A stretch of 64,000 bases of DNA. Origin: Chloroflexota bacterium. Its GTDB lineage: Bacteria > Chloroflexota > Limnocylindria > Limnocylindrales > CSP1-4. Within the stretch, counting starts at the first letter, position 1. Each line of letters begins with the position of its first letter. This document shows positions 38,790-48,682 of this stretch, piece by piece. The stretch is taken from assembly GCA_947475545.1 (NCBI GenBank), contig CANJLL010000001.1, positions 186,001-250,000 of the forward strand, read 5' to 3'. The position numbers and the translations under genes were made by a program. Below the pieces are notes generated by a model, which saw only the letters and a program-made list of their open reading frames with translations, did not search any database and was not told where the DNA came from.

Positions 38790-39671
38790 TTGCCCCGGGC
38801 GGCTCAGGACGTCGAGCGAGCGGGCCGGCCAGCACGATTGGTGGACACGCACTGCCACCTGCAGGCGGACCGATTCATCGGTGACGTTGACCTGGTCCTG
38901 GGCGGCGCCCGTCTCGCCGGCGTGGAGCGGATCCTGGTCCCGGGCTGGGACGTGGAATCCAGCACGAACGCGCTCGCCCTGGTCGCGCGGTTTCCATGGC
39001 TGGACGCGGCCGTGGGGGTGCATCCGCACGACGCGGCCAACGTCGACGACGCGGCCTGGCGGGGCCTGGCGGCCCAGGCCGACGACGAGCGGGTGGTCGC
39101 GATCGGGGAGACCGGGCTGGACTACGACCGCGTCTTCTCGCCCGTCGCGGATCAGCTGGCCAACCTGCGCCGTAACCTGGCCCTGGCGCTGGAGACCGGC
39201 AAGCCCGCGATCCTGCACTGCCGCTCGGCCGATGGCCGGCGGGATGCCCAGGAGGCGCTGGTCGCGGAGCTGCGCCTGGCGGGCTTTGGCGGGGCGGCAT
39301 CCATGGCGGCCTTCGGGGAGCGCCCGCCGGCGATCATCCACTCGTACTCGGGCCCCGTGGACTTTGCGCGGGCGGTCGTGGACATGGGCCTGGCCGTCAG
39401 CATCTCGGGCCTCGCGTTCCGTGCCGGCGAGGAGGCCACGGCGGAGGCCGTCCGCCTGGTCCCGGCGAGCCGCCTCCTGGTGGAGACCGATTCGCCCTAC
39501 CTCTCACCGCCGGGCGCCCCACGCAAGCGGAACGAGCCCGAATGGGTGCGCGTCACCGCGGCCTGGGTCGCCGACCAGATCGGCTCGGATCCACGAACCC
39601 TCGGCGACGCGCTGGTGCGCGCCTATGACCTGGTCTTTCCCCGCGCCGGACGCGCGGCCACAGGGGGGTGA
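38790..39671 (+). CDS. tatD: TatD family metal-dependent DNase
   Basis: A 293-residue TIM-barrel hydrolase. Metal ligands are visible in VDTHCHL, the Glu of GETGLDYDRV, ILHCRS, HSYSG and ETDSPYLSPPG. TatD family enzymes act as 3'-5' exonucleases on DNA. Start uncertain: the TTG at 38790 adds about 17 residues before the conserved VDTHCHL; TTG 38838 or GTG 38841 are alternatives. It lies 7 nt after metG, an arrangement seen in many bacteria. Confidence 0.92.
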   Translation: MPRAAQDVERAGRPARLVDTHCHLQADRFIGDVDLVLGGARLAGVERILVPGWDVESSTNALALVARFPWLDAAVGVHPHDAANVDDAAWRGLAAQADDERVVAIGETGLDYDRVFSPVADQLANLRRNLALALETGKPAILHCRSADGRRDAQEALVAELRLAGFGGAASMAAFGERPPAIIHSYSGPVDFARAVVDMGLAVSISGLAFRAGEEATAEAVRLVPASRLLVETDSPYLSPPGAPRKRNEPEWVRVTAAWVADQIGSDPRTLGDALVRAYDLVFPRAGRAATGG

Positions 39672-39692
39672 TGGCGTGACAGGAGCCACGGC

Positions 39693-40652
39693 ATGACCGA
39701 TCTCGCGCTGGCGACGCACGGGCTGGCCAAGCGCTACGGGGCGCGGGCCGCCCTCGACGGGCTGGACCTCGCGGTCCCGACGGGCGTCGTGTATGGCTTC
39801 CTGGGCCCCAACGGCGCCGGCAAGACCACCACGATGCGGCTGCTGACGGGCCTGATCCACCAGGATGCGGGCACCATCGAGCTGCTGGGCCGTCCCTTTG
39901 GGCGCGGCGACCGGCGCCGCCTCTTCGACGTGGGGGCGCTCATCGAGTCGCCGGCGTTCTACCCATTCCTGTCGGCGCGGGAGAACCTCCGCGTGCTGGC
40001 CGCCACCGGCGCGCCGACCCGGCGCACCCGCGTCGAGGAGCTGCTGGACCTCGTCGGGCTGCGCGAGCGGGCCGGCGACAAGGTCTCCGGCTACTCCCTG
40101 GGCATGAAGCAGCGCCTGGGGATCGCGGCGACGCTGCTCTCCGATCCCAAGCTCCTGCTGCTCGACGAGCCGGCCAACGGCCTCGATCCGGCGGGCATCG
40201 TCGCCATGCGGGACACGCTTCGCCATCTCGCTGCCACCGGCAAGACCATCTTTGTCTCCAGCCACATCCTGGGCGAGGTCCGCCAGCTGGCCGACATGGT
40301 GGGCATCATCGCGGCGGGCCGACTGGTCCGGGAGGGCCGCCTGGCGGATCTCCTCGAATCCGAGGGGGTCATCCGCCTCCGCGGGGCCCCGGACGAGGTG
40401 GCCGCCGCGGTCGCGGCGCTGGGGGCCATCGTGGCGCCCGCCCAGGTGGGCGTCGTGGTGGAGGCCGGCCGGATCACGCTCCAACTCTCGGCCGAGCGCG
40501 CGTCCGAGGTGAACCGTCTCCTCGCGAGTGCCGGCATCTTCGCCTCGGGGCTGGAGGCCGGCTCCGACCTGGAGACCCTGTTCCTGCAGCTCACCGGGTC
40601 AACGGCCGCCGATGGGACGTTCAATCCCGCCGGCGTTGGGAGGGTGGCATGA
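39693..40652 (+). CDS. ABC transporter ATP-binding protein (DrrA/CcmA type)
   Basis: A 319-residue ATPase. Walker A is GPNGAGKTT, the signature YSLGMKQRLGIA, Walker B LLLLDEPANGLDP, followed by FVSSHILGEVRQ. The domain after about residue 215 is the extension common in DrrA/NatA-like exporters. It pairs with the permease downstream through an ATGA overlap. GGAG lies before the ATG. The substrate (drug, ion, peptide or lipid) is not evident. Confidence 0.93.
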   Translation: MTDLALATHGLAKRYGARAALDGLDLAVPTGVVYGFLGPNGAGKTTTMRLLTGLIHQDAGTIELLGRPFGRGDRRRLFDVGALIESPAFYPFLSARENLRVLAATGAPTRRTRVEELLDLVGLRERAGDKVSGYSLGMKQRLGIAATLLSDPKLLLLDEPANGLDPAGIVAMRDTLRHLAATGKTIFVSSHILGEVRQLADMVGIIAAGRLVREGRLADLLESEGVIRLRGAPDEVAAAVAALGAIVAPAQVGVVVEAGRITLQLSAERASEVNRLLASAGIFASGLEAGSDLETLFLQLTGSTAADGTFNPAGVGRVA

Positions 40653-41464
40653 GGATCTTCAGCGCGACGCTGCGCAAGCTGGTCCGGCGGCCGGCCACGT
40701 GGGTCACCCTGGGGCTGATGGTGGGCCTCCTGGCCCTGATCCTGCTGGTCCTCGCCGTGACCACCCGCGAGGGTCCGGCCGGCATCCGACGCCCGATGGA
40801 GTTGTTGCTCTTCACGTTCCCCACGGCCTACCTGTTCATCCTGGAATTCATCCTCTCGCTGGGCGGGCTGCTGTCGGTGCTCTACGCGGCATCGGTCGCC
40901 GGCTCGGAGTGGGGTTGGGGGACCCTCAAGGCCGCCGTCGCGCGAGGGGAGAGCCGCTGGCGATACACGCTGGCCACCTTCGCCGCCGTCGCCGTCGTGC
41001 TGGGGGCCGGCATCGCCGTCGCCTACACGCTGGGCGTGGGGCTGGACCTGCTTGCCGGGCGGATCGCCGGGGTTGACTCGGGCAACCTGGGCGACGCCAC
41101 CGTCCTCGGGAAGCTCCCGGAGCAGATGGTCCGAACGTGGCTGGTGATCGTGGAGCAGGCGGCCATCGGCTTCGCGATCGCGACCGTGGCCCGCAGCCAG
41201 CTGGCGGGAATCGGGGTCGGCATCGGCCTCTACTTCGGCGAGCAGTTCGCGACGATATTCCTGCCCGACCAGGTGCGCTATCTCCCGTTCCATGCCGCCA
41301 ACGCGGCCGTGGACCTGGGTGCCGCCGCGGGCGGTGCCGCGACGCGGGGAGCCGGGACCGGGGCGCTCACGCCGGAGGAGGCGCTGCTCGTGGTGGCCGC
41401 CTGGCTCATCGGCGCGCTGCTCCTGAGCTGCCTGTTCACCGACCGGAGCGAGATCCCGGGCTGA
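40649..41464 (+). CDS. ABC transporter permease (ABC-2 type)
   Basis: A 271-residue membrane protein with about six hydrophobic segments, roughly at residues 18-39, 52-80, 105-130, 160-180, 185-200 and 245-262. The opening IFSATLRKLVRRPATWVTLGLM resembles other ABC-2 permeases. It is coupled to the ATPase gene upstream and should form an exporter with it. The ligand is unknown. Confidence 0.85.
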   Translation: MRIFSATLRKLVRRPATWVTLGLMVGLLALILLVLAVTTREGPAGIRRPMELLLFTFPTAYLFILEFILSLGGLLSVLYAASVAGSEWGWGTLKAAVARGESRWRYTLATFAAVAVVLGAGIAVAYTLGVGLDLLAGRIAGVDSGNLGDATVLGKLPEQMVRTWLVIVEQAAIGFAIATVARSQLAGIGVGIGLYFGEQFATIFLPDQVRYLPFHAANAAVDLGAAAGGAATRGAGTGALTPEEALLVVAAWLIGALLLSCLFTDRSEIPG

Positions 41465-41481
41465 CTCGCGCGGCTAACCGG

Positions 41482-41511
41482 TTGACAGGCCGGCGCAGGC
41501 GCGGCTAGAGT
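41482..41511 (+). promoter_or_regulatory. Promoter of groES-groEL
   Basis: TTGACA (41482-41487), an 18-bp spacer and TAGAGT (41506-41511) form a strong housekeeping promoter. The CIRCE operator begins 2 bp after the -10 box. A 5' UTR of about 185 nt is implied, with no other clear element. Confidence 0.85.
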
Positions 41512-41512
41512 A

Positions 41513-41539
41513 TTGGCACTCTCTCCATGAGAGTGCCAG
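41513..41539 (+). promoter_or_regulatory. CIRCE operator (HrcA binding site)
   Basis: TTGGCACTC - 9 nt - GAGTGCCAG is a near-perfect CIRCE element (consensus TTAGCACTC-N9-GAGTGCTAA). The two half-sites are complementary to each other at all nine positions apart from the outermost T/G. It overlaps the transcription start, so HrcA would block groESL transcription until heat shock. hrcA itself is not in this window. Confidence 0.93.
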
Positions 41540-41666
41540 AACGGCAGTCGAGGCCACGGCGGACGTCGTCCGCGGGCCCCGCAGCCACCAACCGGCACCA
41601 TCAGATCGGCCAGGACTCGCCCCGCAGCCCCGCTCGGCCGGCGTCCCTGGCCTCCATCACACCTGA

Positions 41667-43685
<2,019 letters not shown>

Positions 43686-43707
43686 TCCAGCGAACCTCGC
43701 AGCACAC

Positions 43708-43739
43708 GAACCGCCCGGGCCCAACCGCCCGGGCGGTTC
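43708..43739 (+). terminator. Terminator after groEL
   Basis: GAACCGCCCGGGC (43708-43720) pairs perfectly with GCCCGGGCGGTTC (43727-43739) across a 6-nt loop. It lies 22 nt after groEL and between convergent genes, so it may serve both. There is no T-tract. Confidence 0.75.
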
Positions 43740-43858
43740 TGATTCGGGCTCCGATGCGGATCGCCCGACTGGCGCACGGTGGGTTGGTGGCCGGCGGCTC
43801 CCAGGCGAGGTGGCCGAGATACGGCCCGGTGGCCGAGCGCATCTCGCTCAGCGGGTGA

Positions 43859-44644
43859 TCAGCCGGGCGTGGCGCCGCTGCCCAGCTCGCGCCACAGGAA
43901 GTCGATGCTTCGCTCGTGCGACAGCTCCGCAGCGGCGCGCTGCGCCGGCGGCACGTCCGCGTCCTGCGGAGGCTCCGCGAAGCCGTGCCCCATGCCCTCG
44001 TACCAGTGTCGCTCGTAGCGCTGGCCGTGCGCGTCGAGGACGGCCGTGAAGGCATCGACCTCCTCGGGTGGGGTCGATCGATCGAGCGTCCCGTAGTGGC
44101 AGATGAGGGGAGCCTCGATCGTCTCGAGCGCGCGCGGATCGGGGAACAGGCTGTGGTGGAAGATGACGCCGGCCTGGAATCGATCGCTCCTGCCGAGCGC
44201 CAGCAACCCCAGACCCCCGCCCAGGCAGAATCCCAGGACCCCGACCCGACCCTCGGGGCCGACCCAGGCGAGGCTTCGAAGATACGCGGCGCCGGCCAGG
44301 ATCTCCCCGATGGCGGCGTTGATGTCCAGGCTGTTCATGGCCTGCCTGCCCTCCGCCCGGGTGCCGGCGAGCCGGCCGTGGAGGACGTCCACGGTGAGCG
44401 CCACGAACCCGGCCCGCGCGTAGCGCCGCGTGAGCTCGCGCTGGTTGGGGGAGAGGCCGCGCATGTTCGACAGCAGGATCAGGCCGGGGCGCGGCGCGCC
44501 GTCGATGGGACGGGCCAGGAACCCCTCGGCCGGCCGCCCGTCCGCATCCCAGGCGGCGCCCAGGGAGACGATCTCCTGCGAGCCTGATGGGCGGGCGGCG
44601 GCGGATGAGACCCCGTCCGAGTCCGGCCTGTGCTTCGCGGACAC
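43859..44644 (-). CDS. Dienelactone hydrolase family protein
   Basis: A 261-residue alpha/beta hydrolase. The nucleophile Cys is in GVLGFCLGGGLGLLAL, the Asp in HYGTLDRSTPPEEV and the His in YEGMGHGF, the triad order of dienelactone hydrolases. The substrate is not evident; an aromatic-degradation context is missing. Two GTG starts (44650 and 44644) follow GCAGGAGG; the second has better spacing. It is convergent with groEL. Confidence 0.9.
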   Translation of the reverse strand: MSAKHRPDSDGVSSAAARPSGSQEIVSLGAAWDADGRPAEGFLARPIDGAPRPGLILLSNMRGLSPNQRELTRRYARAGFVALTVDVLHGRLAGTRAEGRQAMNSLDINAAIGEILAGAAYLRSLAWVGPEGRVGVLGFCLGGGLGLLALGRSDRFQAGVIFHHSLFPDPRALETIEAPLICHYGTLDRSTPPEEVDAFTAVLDAHGQRYERHWYEGMGHGFAEPPQDADVPPAQRAAAELSHERSIDFLWRELGSGATPG

Positions 44645-44730
44645 GATCACCCTCCTGCTTGTTCGGCGTTGGGCCCGGCGCGTCGGCCCGGGCCGGAGCG
44701 GTCGATGCGGCGTCGCGAAGATAGCGCAGC

Positions 44731-44787
44731 CGCACGGCGAGGTCATCGTCCAGGGCCTCCAGCCCGGCTTCGGCTATGACCCGCTAG
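44731..44787 (+). pseudogene. Short groEL-derived fragment
   Basis: About 57 bp match the 3' part of groEL at about 43425-43490. An exact run of 25 nt (44752-44776 against 43456-43480) is flanked by further matches, with a 9-nt deletion relative to groEL. Translated it reads [18 protein letters not shown], against [21 protein letters not shown] in GroEL. It lies in the leftward upstream region of the hydrolase gene and is not part of an intact gene. Confidence 0.7.
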
Positions 44788-44843
44788 CCGCCGTCCCGGT
44801 GCGGCCCGCAATGGCCCCGGCCGCCGCGCGCCCGCCGAGCCCC

Positions 44844-45110
44844 CTACGGCGTCTCCGCGCTGAACGTGAGCGTCCCCGAGTAGGTGCCGAGCGGGATGTC
44901 CAGCGGGACCACCAGTTGCAGCTTGAACGACTGGCTGTCGCGCGTGTTGCCGCTCGCTGCCGTGATGACCTTCATGCCCTACGGGCCGCCGTCCGGAGAG
45001 ATCTTGAGGGTGTACAAGGTGGGGTCTGGCTCCCAGACCGAGAAGTTCACCTCGGCGATCGTGTGGCCGTTGCCGTCCCGCCGCCGCCCCAGCCGGCGCC
45101 CGCCGGTCAT
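44844..45110 (-). pseudogene. Remnant of a beta-rich secreted protein with an in-frame TAG
   Basis: On the minus strand an ATG at 45110 overlaps the stop of the EAL gene. It opens a frame reading GNGHTIAEVNFSVWEPDP, then LKISPDGGP, a TAG (44979-44981), and on in the same frame GMKVITAASGNTRDSQSFKL through DIPLGTYSGTLTFSAETP to a stop at 44844. The pattern of short beta strands, and the GTYSGTLTFSAE ending, resembles C-termini of surface or Ig-like proteins. Because the frame stays coherent past the TAG, I read it as a decayed gene end. Its 5' part is gone. Confidence 0.5.
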
Positions 45111-46744
45111 GACTCGGCACCTGCCGCTGCGGGCGCCGGCATGGGCCGTCCCAGCAGGTAGCCCTGGCCATACCGCACACCCAGGTCGGCGATGGCGCGG
45201 CACTCGGCCTCGGTCTCGATCCCCTCCGCGATCAGCGCGCAGCCCACGGTGGCGGCGAAGTGGACCAGGCCTGCGATGAGCGCCTGGCGGGCGGCATCGG
45301 CCTCGATCCCCCGGATCCAGCCAAGGTCCAGCTTCACGAAGTCGGGACGCAGCGCCAGGATGTGGCGGAGGCTGGCGTAGCCCGACCCAGCGTCGTCGAC
45401 CGCCGTTCGGACCGGCGGATCCAGCTGGGCCAGCGCCGCCCGCAGGCCGGGGTAGTCGACAACCTGGGCGTGCTCGGTCAGCTCGAGGACGATGGGTCGC
45501 GCGCTGAGCCCGAGGGCCGAGCCGAGGCCCGGGGACTCCACGACGAGCGAGGGTGAGACGTTGAGCGCCAGGAACGCATTGGTCGGCAGCGCGGCTGCCG
45601 CAACCACCGCGGCTCGCAGGGTGGCCAGCTCCAGGTCGGGGCCCAGCCCGAGCCGAGCCGCCTCGGCGAAACAGAGCTCCGGAGCCGTGCCGTCGCTGAA
45701 GCGGGTGAGTGCCTCGTAGCCGGCGACGGTGCGGTCTGCCAGCGAGACGACCGGCTGGAAGTACGACACGAAGGCGTGTCGGGCGATGACGGCCGCCAGC
45801 GAGGAATAGGCGCCGCGCCGGTCTGCGTCGGCTTCCAGTGCCGGGCGCAGCAGGGCGGTGACCAGGCCGGCGGCCTCAAGCAGGATCGGCATCCGCGCGG
45901 CGAGGCCCGAGCCATGCTCCGGTGGTCGGTCGCCGAAGAGGGCCACCCCGAGGGGGCCGTCCAGGCCTGCCAGCGGGATCGCGGCGACCTCGCGGCCCGA
46001 GGACGGCCGCCCATCCTGGGGCAGGTCCGCCCAGCGCTGCATCCAGGGCCCCTCCGCGCCGCGTGACCGCAGCATCGCGGCCAGCTCCGCCTCGATCGCA
46101 AACCCCGGCCTGCCCAGCTCCGGCCAGCTCCCATGCAACCCCAGCAGGATGGCCCGCCCGTCGGCCATGAAGGCGACGATGGCCAGGGACTCAAGCCCGA
46201 GCGCCGGAACCAGCTCGGCGACGAGGGCACGGGCGCCGCGCTCGGGGGCGCCGTCCAGCCGGACGCGGCTGACCGCCGCCGTCAAGCGTCGGCGCTCATC
46301 GGCCGTCTGCTCGATGGCATGCTGCCAGGCGTCATGCCCACGCAACTGCGCCCGGACCCGGGCCACCAGCTCGTCCAGCACGATCGGCTTGGGAAGGTAG
46401 TCGTCGGCGCCCGCCTCCAGGCCCGCGACCCGGTCCTCCGGGTCGGCCAGCGCCGTGATGAGGATGATCGGCAGCATCCGCGTCGCGTCGCGCGCCCGGA
46501 CGGCGTGGATCACGCCAGCACCGTCGAGCCTGGGCATGGTCCGGTCAAGCAGGATGAGCGAAACGGTCTGCTGCTCCAGGATCGCCAGCGCTTCGATGCC
46601 ATCGGCTGCCTGCACGACGTCATAGCCGGCCTGGTGCAGCGCTCGCGCGAACACGCTCCGGACGGCAGGCTCGTCATCGACGACGAGGATCGGGCCGAGG
46701 ACCGTCCGCGACGTGTGGTCCGGAAGAAGGTCCATGCCGCTCAT
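45107..46744 (-). CDS. Response regulator with EAL phosphodiesterase domain
   Basis: A 545-residue protein. A receiver domain fills residues 15-130 (ILVVDDEPAVR, phospho-acceptor in LILLDRTMPRLDG, then KP in YLPKPI). A middle region (about 150-300) looks GAF-like. A C-terminal EAL domain (about 325-540) has GYEALTRF, LNVSPS, LELTEH, DDAGSGYASL, KLDLGWI, AEGIETEAE and GQGYLLGRP, so the catalytic residues appear intact. It should hydrolyse c-di-GMP under phosphorylation control. Its start overlaps the stop of the hybrid kinase gene (ATGA), the likely partner. Confidence 0.93.
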   Translation of the reverse strand: MSGMDLLPDHTSRTVLGPILVVDDEPAVRSVFARALHQAGYDVVQAADGIEALAILEQQTVSLILLDRTMPRLDGAGVIHAVRARDATRMLPIILITALADPEDRVAGLEAGADDYLPKPIVLDELVARVRAQLRGHDAWQHAIEQTADERRRLTAAVSRVRLDGAPERGARALVAELVPALGLESLAIVAFMADGRAILLGLHGSWPELGRPGFAIEAELAAMLRSRGAEGPWMQRWADLPQDGRPSSGREVAAIPLAGLDGPLGVALFGDRPPEHGSGLAARMPILLEAAGLVTALLRPALEADADRRGAYSSLAAVIARHAFVSYFQPVVSLADRTVAGYEALTRFSDGTAPELCFAEAARLGLGPDLELATLRAAVVAAAALPTNAFLALNVSPSLVVESPGLGSALGLSARPIVLELTEHAQVVDYPGLRAALAQLDPPVRTAVDDAGSGYASLRHILALRPDFVKLDLGWIRGIEADAARQALIAGLVHFAATVGCALIAEGIETEAECRAIADLGVRYGQGYLLGRPMPAPAAAGAES

Positions 46745-48459
46745 GCCTCGTCCAGCGTCGCCCGGACGGCGCCGAGCAGGTCGGCCAGGGTGAAGGGCTT
46801 GGCCAGGAAGCGGCTGTCGTCATCGACGAGCTGGCCGGCCGGGTAGCCGGACATGTAGACGGGCCGCAGGTTGGGCCGGGTGGCCCGGAGAGCCGCCACG
46901 AGGTCGGGCCCACGCATGTCGGGCATGACCACGTCGGTCAGCACCAGATCGATCCCGCCCGGCTGCCCGGCCGCCAGGCGGAGCGCCGCGGCCGGCCCCG
47001 CGGCGGCGATGACGGTATAGCCCGCGGCCTCCAGGCCCCGGACCGCCAGGCGCAGGACGGCCGGCTCGTCCTCGACGAGCAGGATCGTCTCGGGCCCGCC
47101 CAGCGCCGCCGGGTCGGCCGCCCCCCGGCCCGCCGCCGCGGGCTCGTCGTGGCGGGGCAGGTACAGGGTGAAGGTGGCGCCCGCCCCGGGGGTGCTCGCC
47201 ACGGTCACGAAGCCACCCGCCTGGTGGAGGCTGCCGTACACGGTCGACAGGCCGAGGCCCGTCCCCTGGCCGAGCGGCTTGGTCGTATAGAAGGGCTCGA
47301 AGATGTGGGCCATGACCTCGGGCGTCATGCCCTCCCCGCTGTCGCTCACCGTGAGCGTGACGTACTCGCCGGGGAGGGCGTCGGGGATGGCCGCCGCGGC
47401 TGCGGCGTCGAGGGTCACGTTGGCCGTGGCCAGGCGGATCGTGCCCACCCCGGTGATCGCATCGCGGGCGTTGACCACCAGGTTGGTCAGGACCGCCTCC
47501 AGCTGCGAGCGGTCGATCCGCACCGGCCAGGGATCGGGCCCCGGGTCAAAGGCCAGGTGGATCTCCTCGCCGATCAGCCGTCCGAGCATGGCCAGGGTGG
47601 CGGTCAGTGCGCCGTTGAGGTCGAGCACCTCGGGGCTGACCGGCTGGACCCGGGCAAAGGCCAGCAGCTGGCGGGTCAGCTCGGCCGAGTGGCGGGCCGC
47701 CTTCTCGATCTCGAGCAGGTCCGACGCCAGGGGCGAGCCGGGCTCGGCATCGGCCAGGGCGAACTCCACGTTGCCCAGGATGACCGCCAGCATGTTGTTG
47801 AAGTCGTGGGCCACGCCACCCGCCAGGCGACCCACCGATTCCATCTTCTGGGCCTGCGCCAGCTGCGCCTCCAGGCTGGCCTTCTCCGCCTCGGCCTGCT
47901 TGCGCTCGGTGATGTCCTGCGTCGTTCCGATCAGCCTGCGGGTTCCGTCTTCGCCGACTTCGATCTCACCCCACGTCGTCTGATGGAAGATCGCGCCGCC
48001 TCGGCGTATCCCACGGAGCTCGATCTTGAATGGGGTGTCAGCAGCGAGGCACAACCGGACCAGCGCGTCGTAGCGCCCGCGGTCGTCGGGATGCACGAGG
48101 TCTCTGGTGTTGTCAATGGTGACCGGCTCAGCAGCGGGATCGAGGCCGTACATGGCATAGAGCTCTTCCGACCACTCGATCTGGAGCGAGGCGGGGTCGA
48201 ACGTCCAGGTCCCAAGCCTTGCCGCCCACTGCGACGCCAGCAGCGCCTTCTTCGATGCGCGCAACGCGCGCTCGGTCGCTTTGCGCTCGGTGATCCGGCC
48301 GCCTTCGTCCAGCATGAGGACGATGTCGCGACTCGCCTCCAGGACGACGTGGAGCCGCTGCAGCGCGGCCTGACGGGCGGCATCAGCCGCGTCCGCGCGG
48401 ACCTGATCCGAGCTGACGGAGGCCGGCACCCCGCGCGATCGCCCGAGCATCGCGGCCAT
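46741..48459 (-). CDS. PAS hybrid histidine kinase with C-terminal receiver
   Basis: A 572-residue cytoplasmic sensor kinase. A PAS/PAC domain lies at about residues 75-185 (GTWTFDPASLQIEWSEELYAMYGL to GTTQDITERKQAE). The dimerisation domain has the phosphorylated His in GGVAHDFNNMLAVILGN, the hybrid-kinase form of the H-box. The ATPase domain has VLTNLVVNARDAI, DSGEGM and GQGTGLGLSTVYG. A receiver follows at about 450-570 (ILLVEDEPAVLRLA, LVLTDVVMPD). No transmembrane segment is seen. It is coupled to the REC-EAL gene, so it probably controls c-di-GMP turnover. ATG start with GGGAG upstream. Confidence 0.93.
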   Translation of the reverse strand: MAAMLGRSRGVPASVSSDQVRADAADAARQAALQRLHVVLEASRDIVLMLDEGGRITERKATERALRASKKALLASQWAARLGTWTFDPASLQIEWSEELYAMYGLDPAAEPVTIDNTRDLVHPDDRGRYDALVRLCLAADTPFKIELRGIRRGGAIFHQTTWGEIEVGEDGTRRLIGTTQDITERKQAEAEKASLEAQLAQAQKMESVGRLAGGVAHDFNNMLAVILGNVEFALADAEPGSPLASDLLEIEKAARHSAELTRQLLAFARVQPVSPEVLDLNGALTATLAMLGRLIGEEIHLAFDPGPDPWPVRIDRSQLEAVLTNLVVNARDAITGVGTIRLATANVTLDAAAAAAIPDALPGEYVTLTVSDSGEGMTPEVMAHIFEPFYTTKPLGQGTGLGLSTVYGSLHQAGGFVTVASTPGAGATFTLYLPRHDEPAAAGRGAADPAALGGPETILLVEDEPAVLRLAVRGLEAAGYTVIAAAGPAAALRLAAGQPGGIDLVLTDVVMPDMRGPDLVAALRATRPNLRPVYMSGYPAGQLVDDDSRFLAKPFTLADLLGAVRATLDEA

Positions 48460-48670
48460 CTGGGCTCATGCTCCCTAACGGACCAGGGGTGGACCTGGTC
48501 GGATTATCGCGGGACGCGACGGATTGGCTGCACGATCGTAGTCCGAACGGGTCAGGTGCCGCGTAGTACTTTGGTCCTGTGTCGCGGACAGGAATGCCAC
48601 AGTACTGGGGGGCCGTCCGGCTCTCGCGCTGATCCGGAGCGCGTGAATCCGGGTGGTGTCGCCGTCAACC

Positions 48671-48676
48671 TACAAT
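48671..48676 (+). promoter_or_regulatory. -10 box (TACAAT) upstream of pcrA
   Basis: TACAAT ends exactly 6 nt before the GTG at 48683. This both suggests a leaderless mRNA and picks the GTG over the upstream start at 48653. No clear -35 box. The rest of the 220-bp gap to the kinase gene shows nothing else I can define. Confidence 0.5.
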
Positions 48677-48682
48677 GCGTGG

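Noticed and set aside
44979-44981. TAG recoding (amber read-through) in the fragment after the EAL gene
   Set aside because: TAG is a normal stop for yggS and purB in this window, and the fragment lacks a proper gene start, so decay explains it better.
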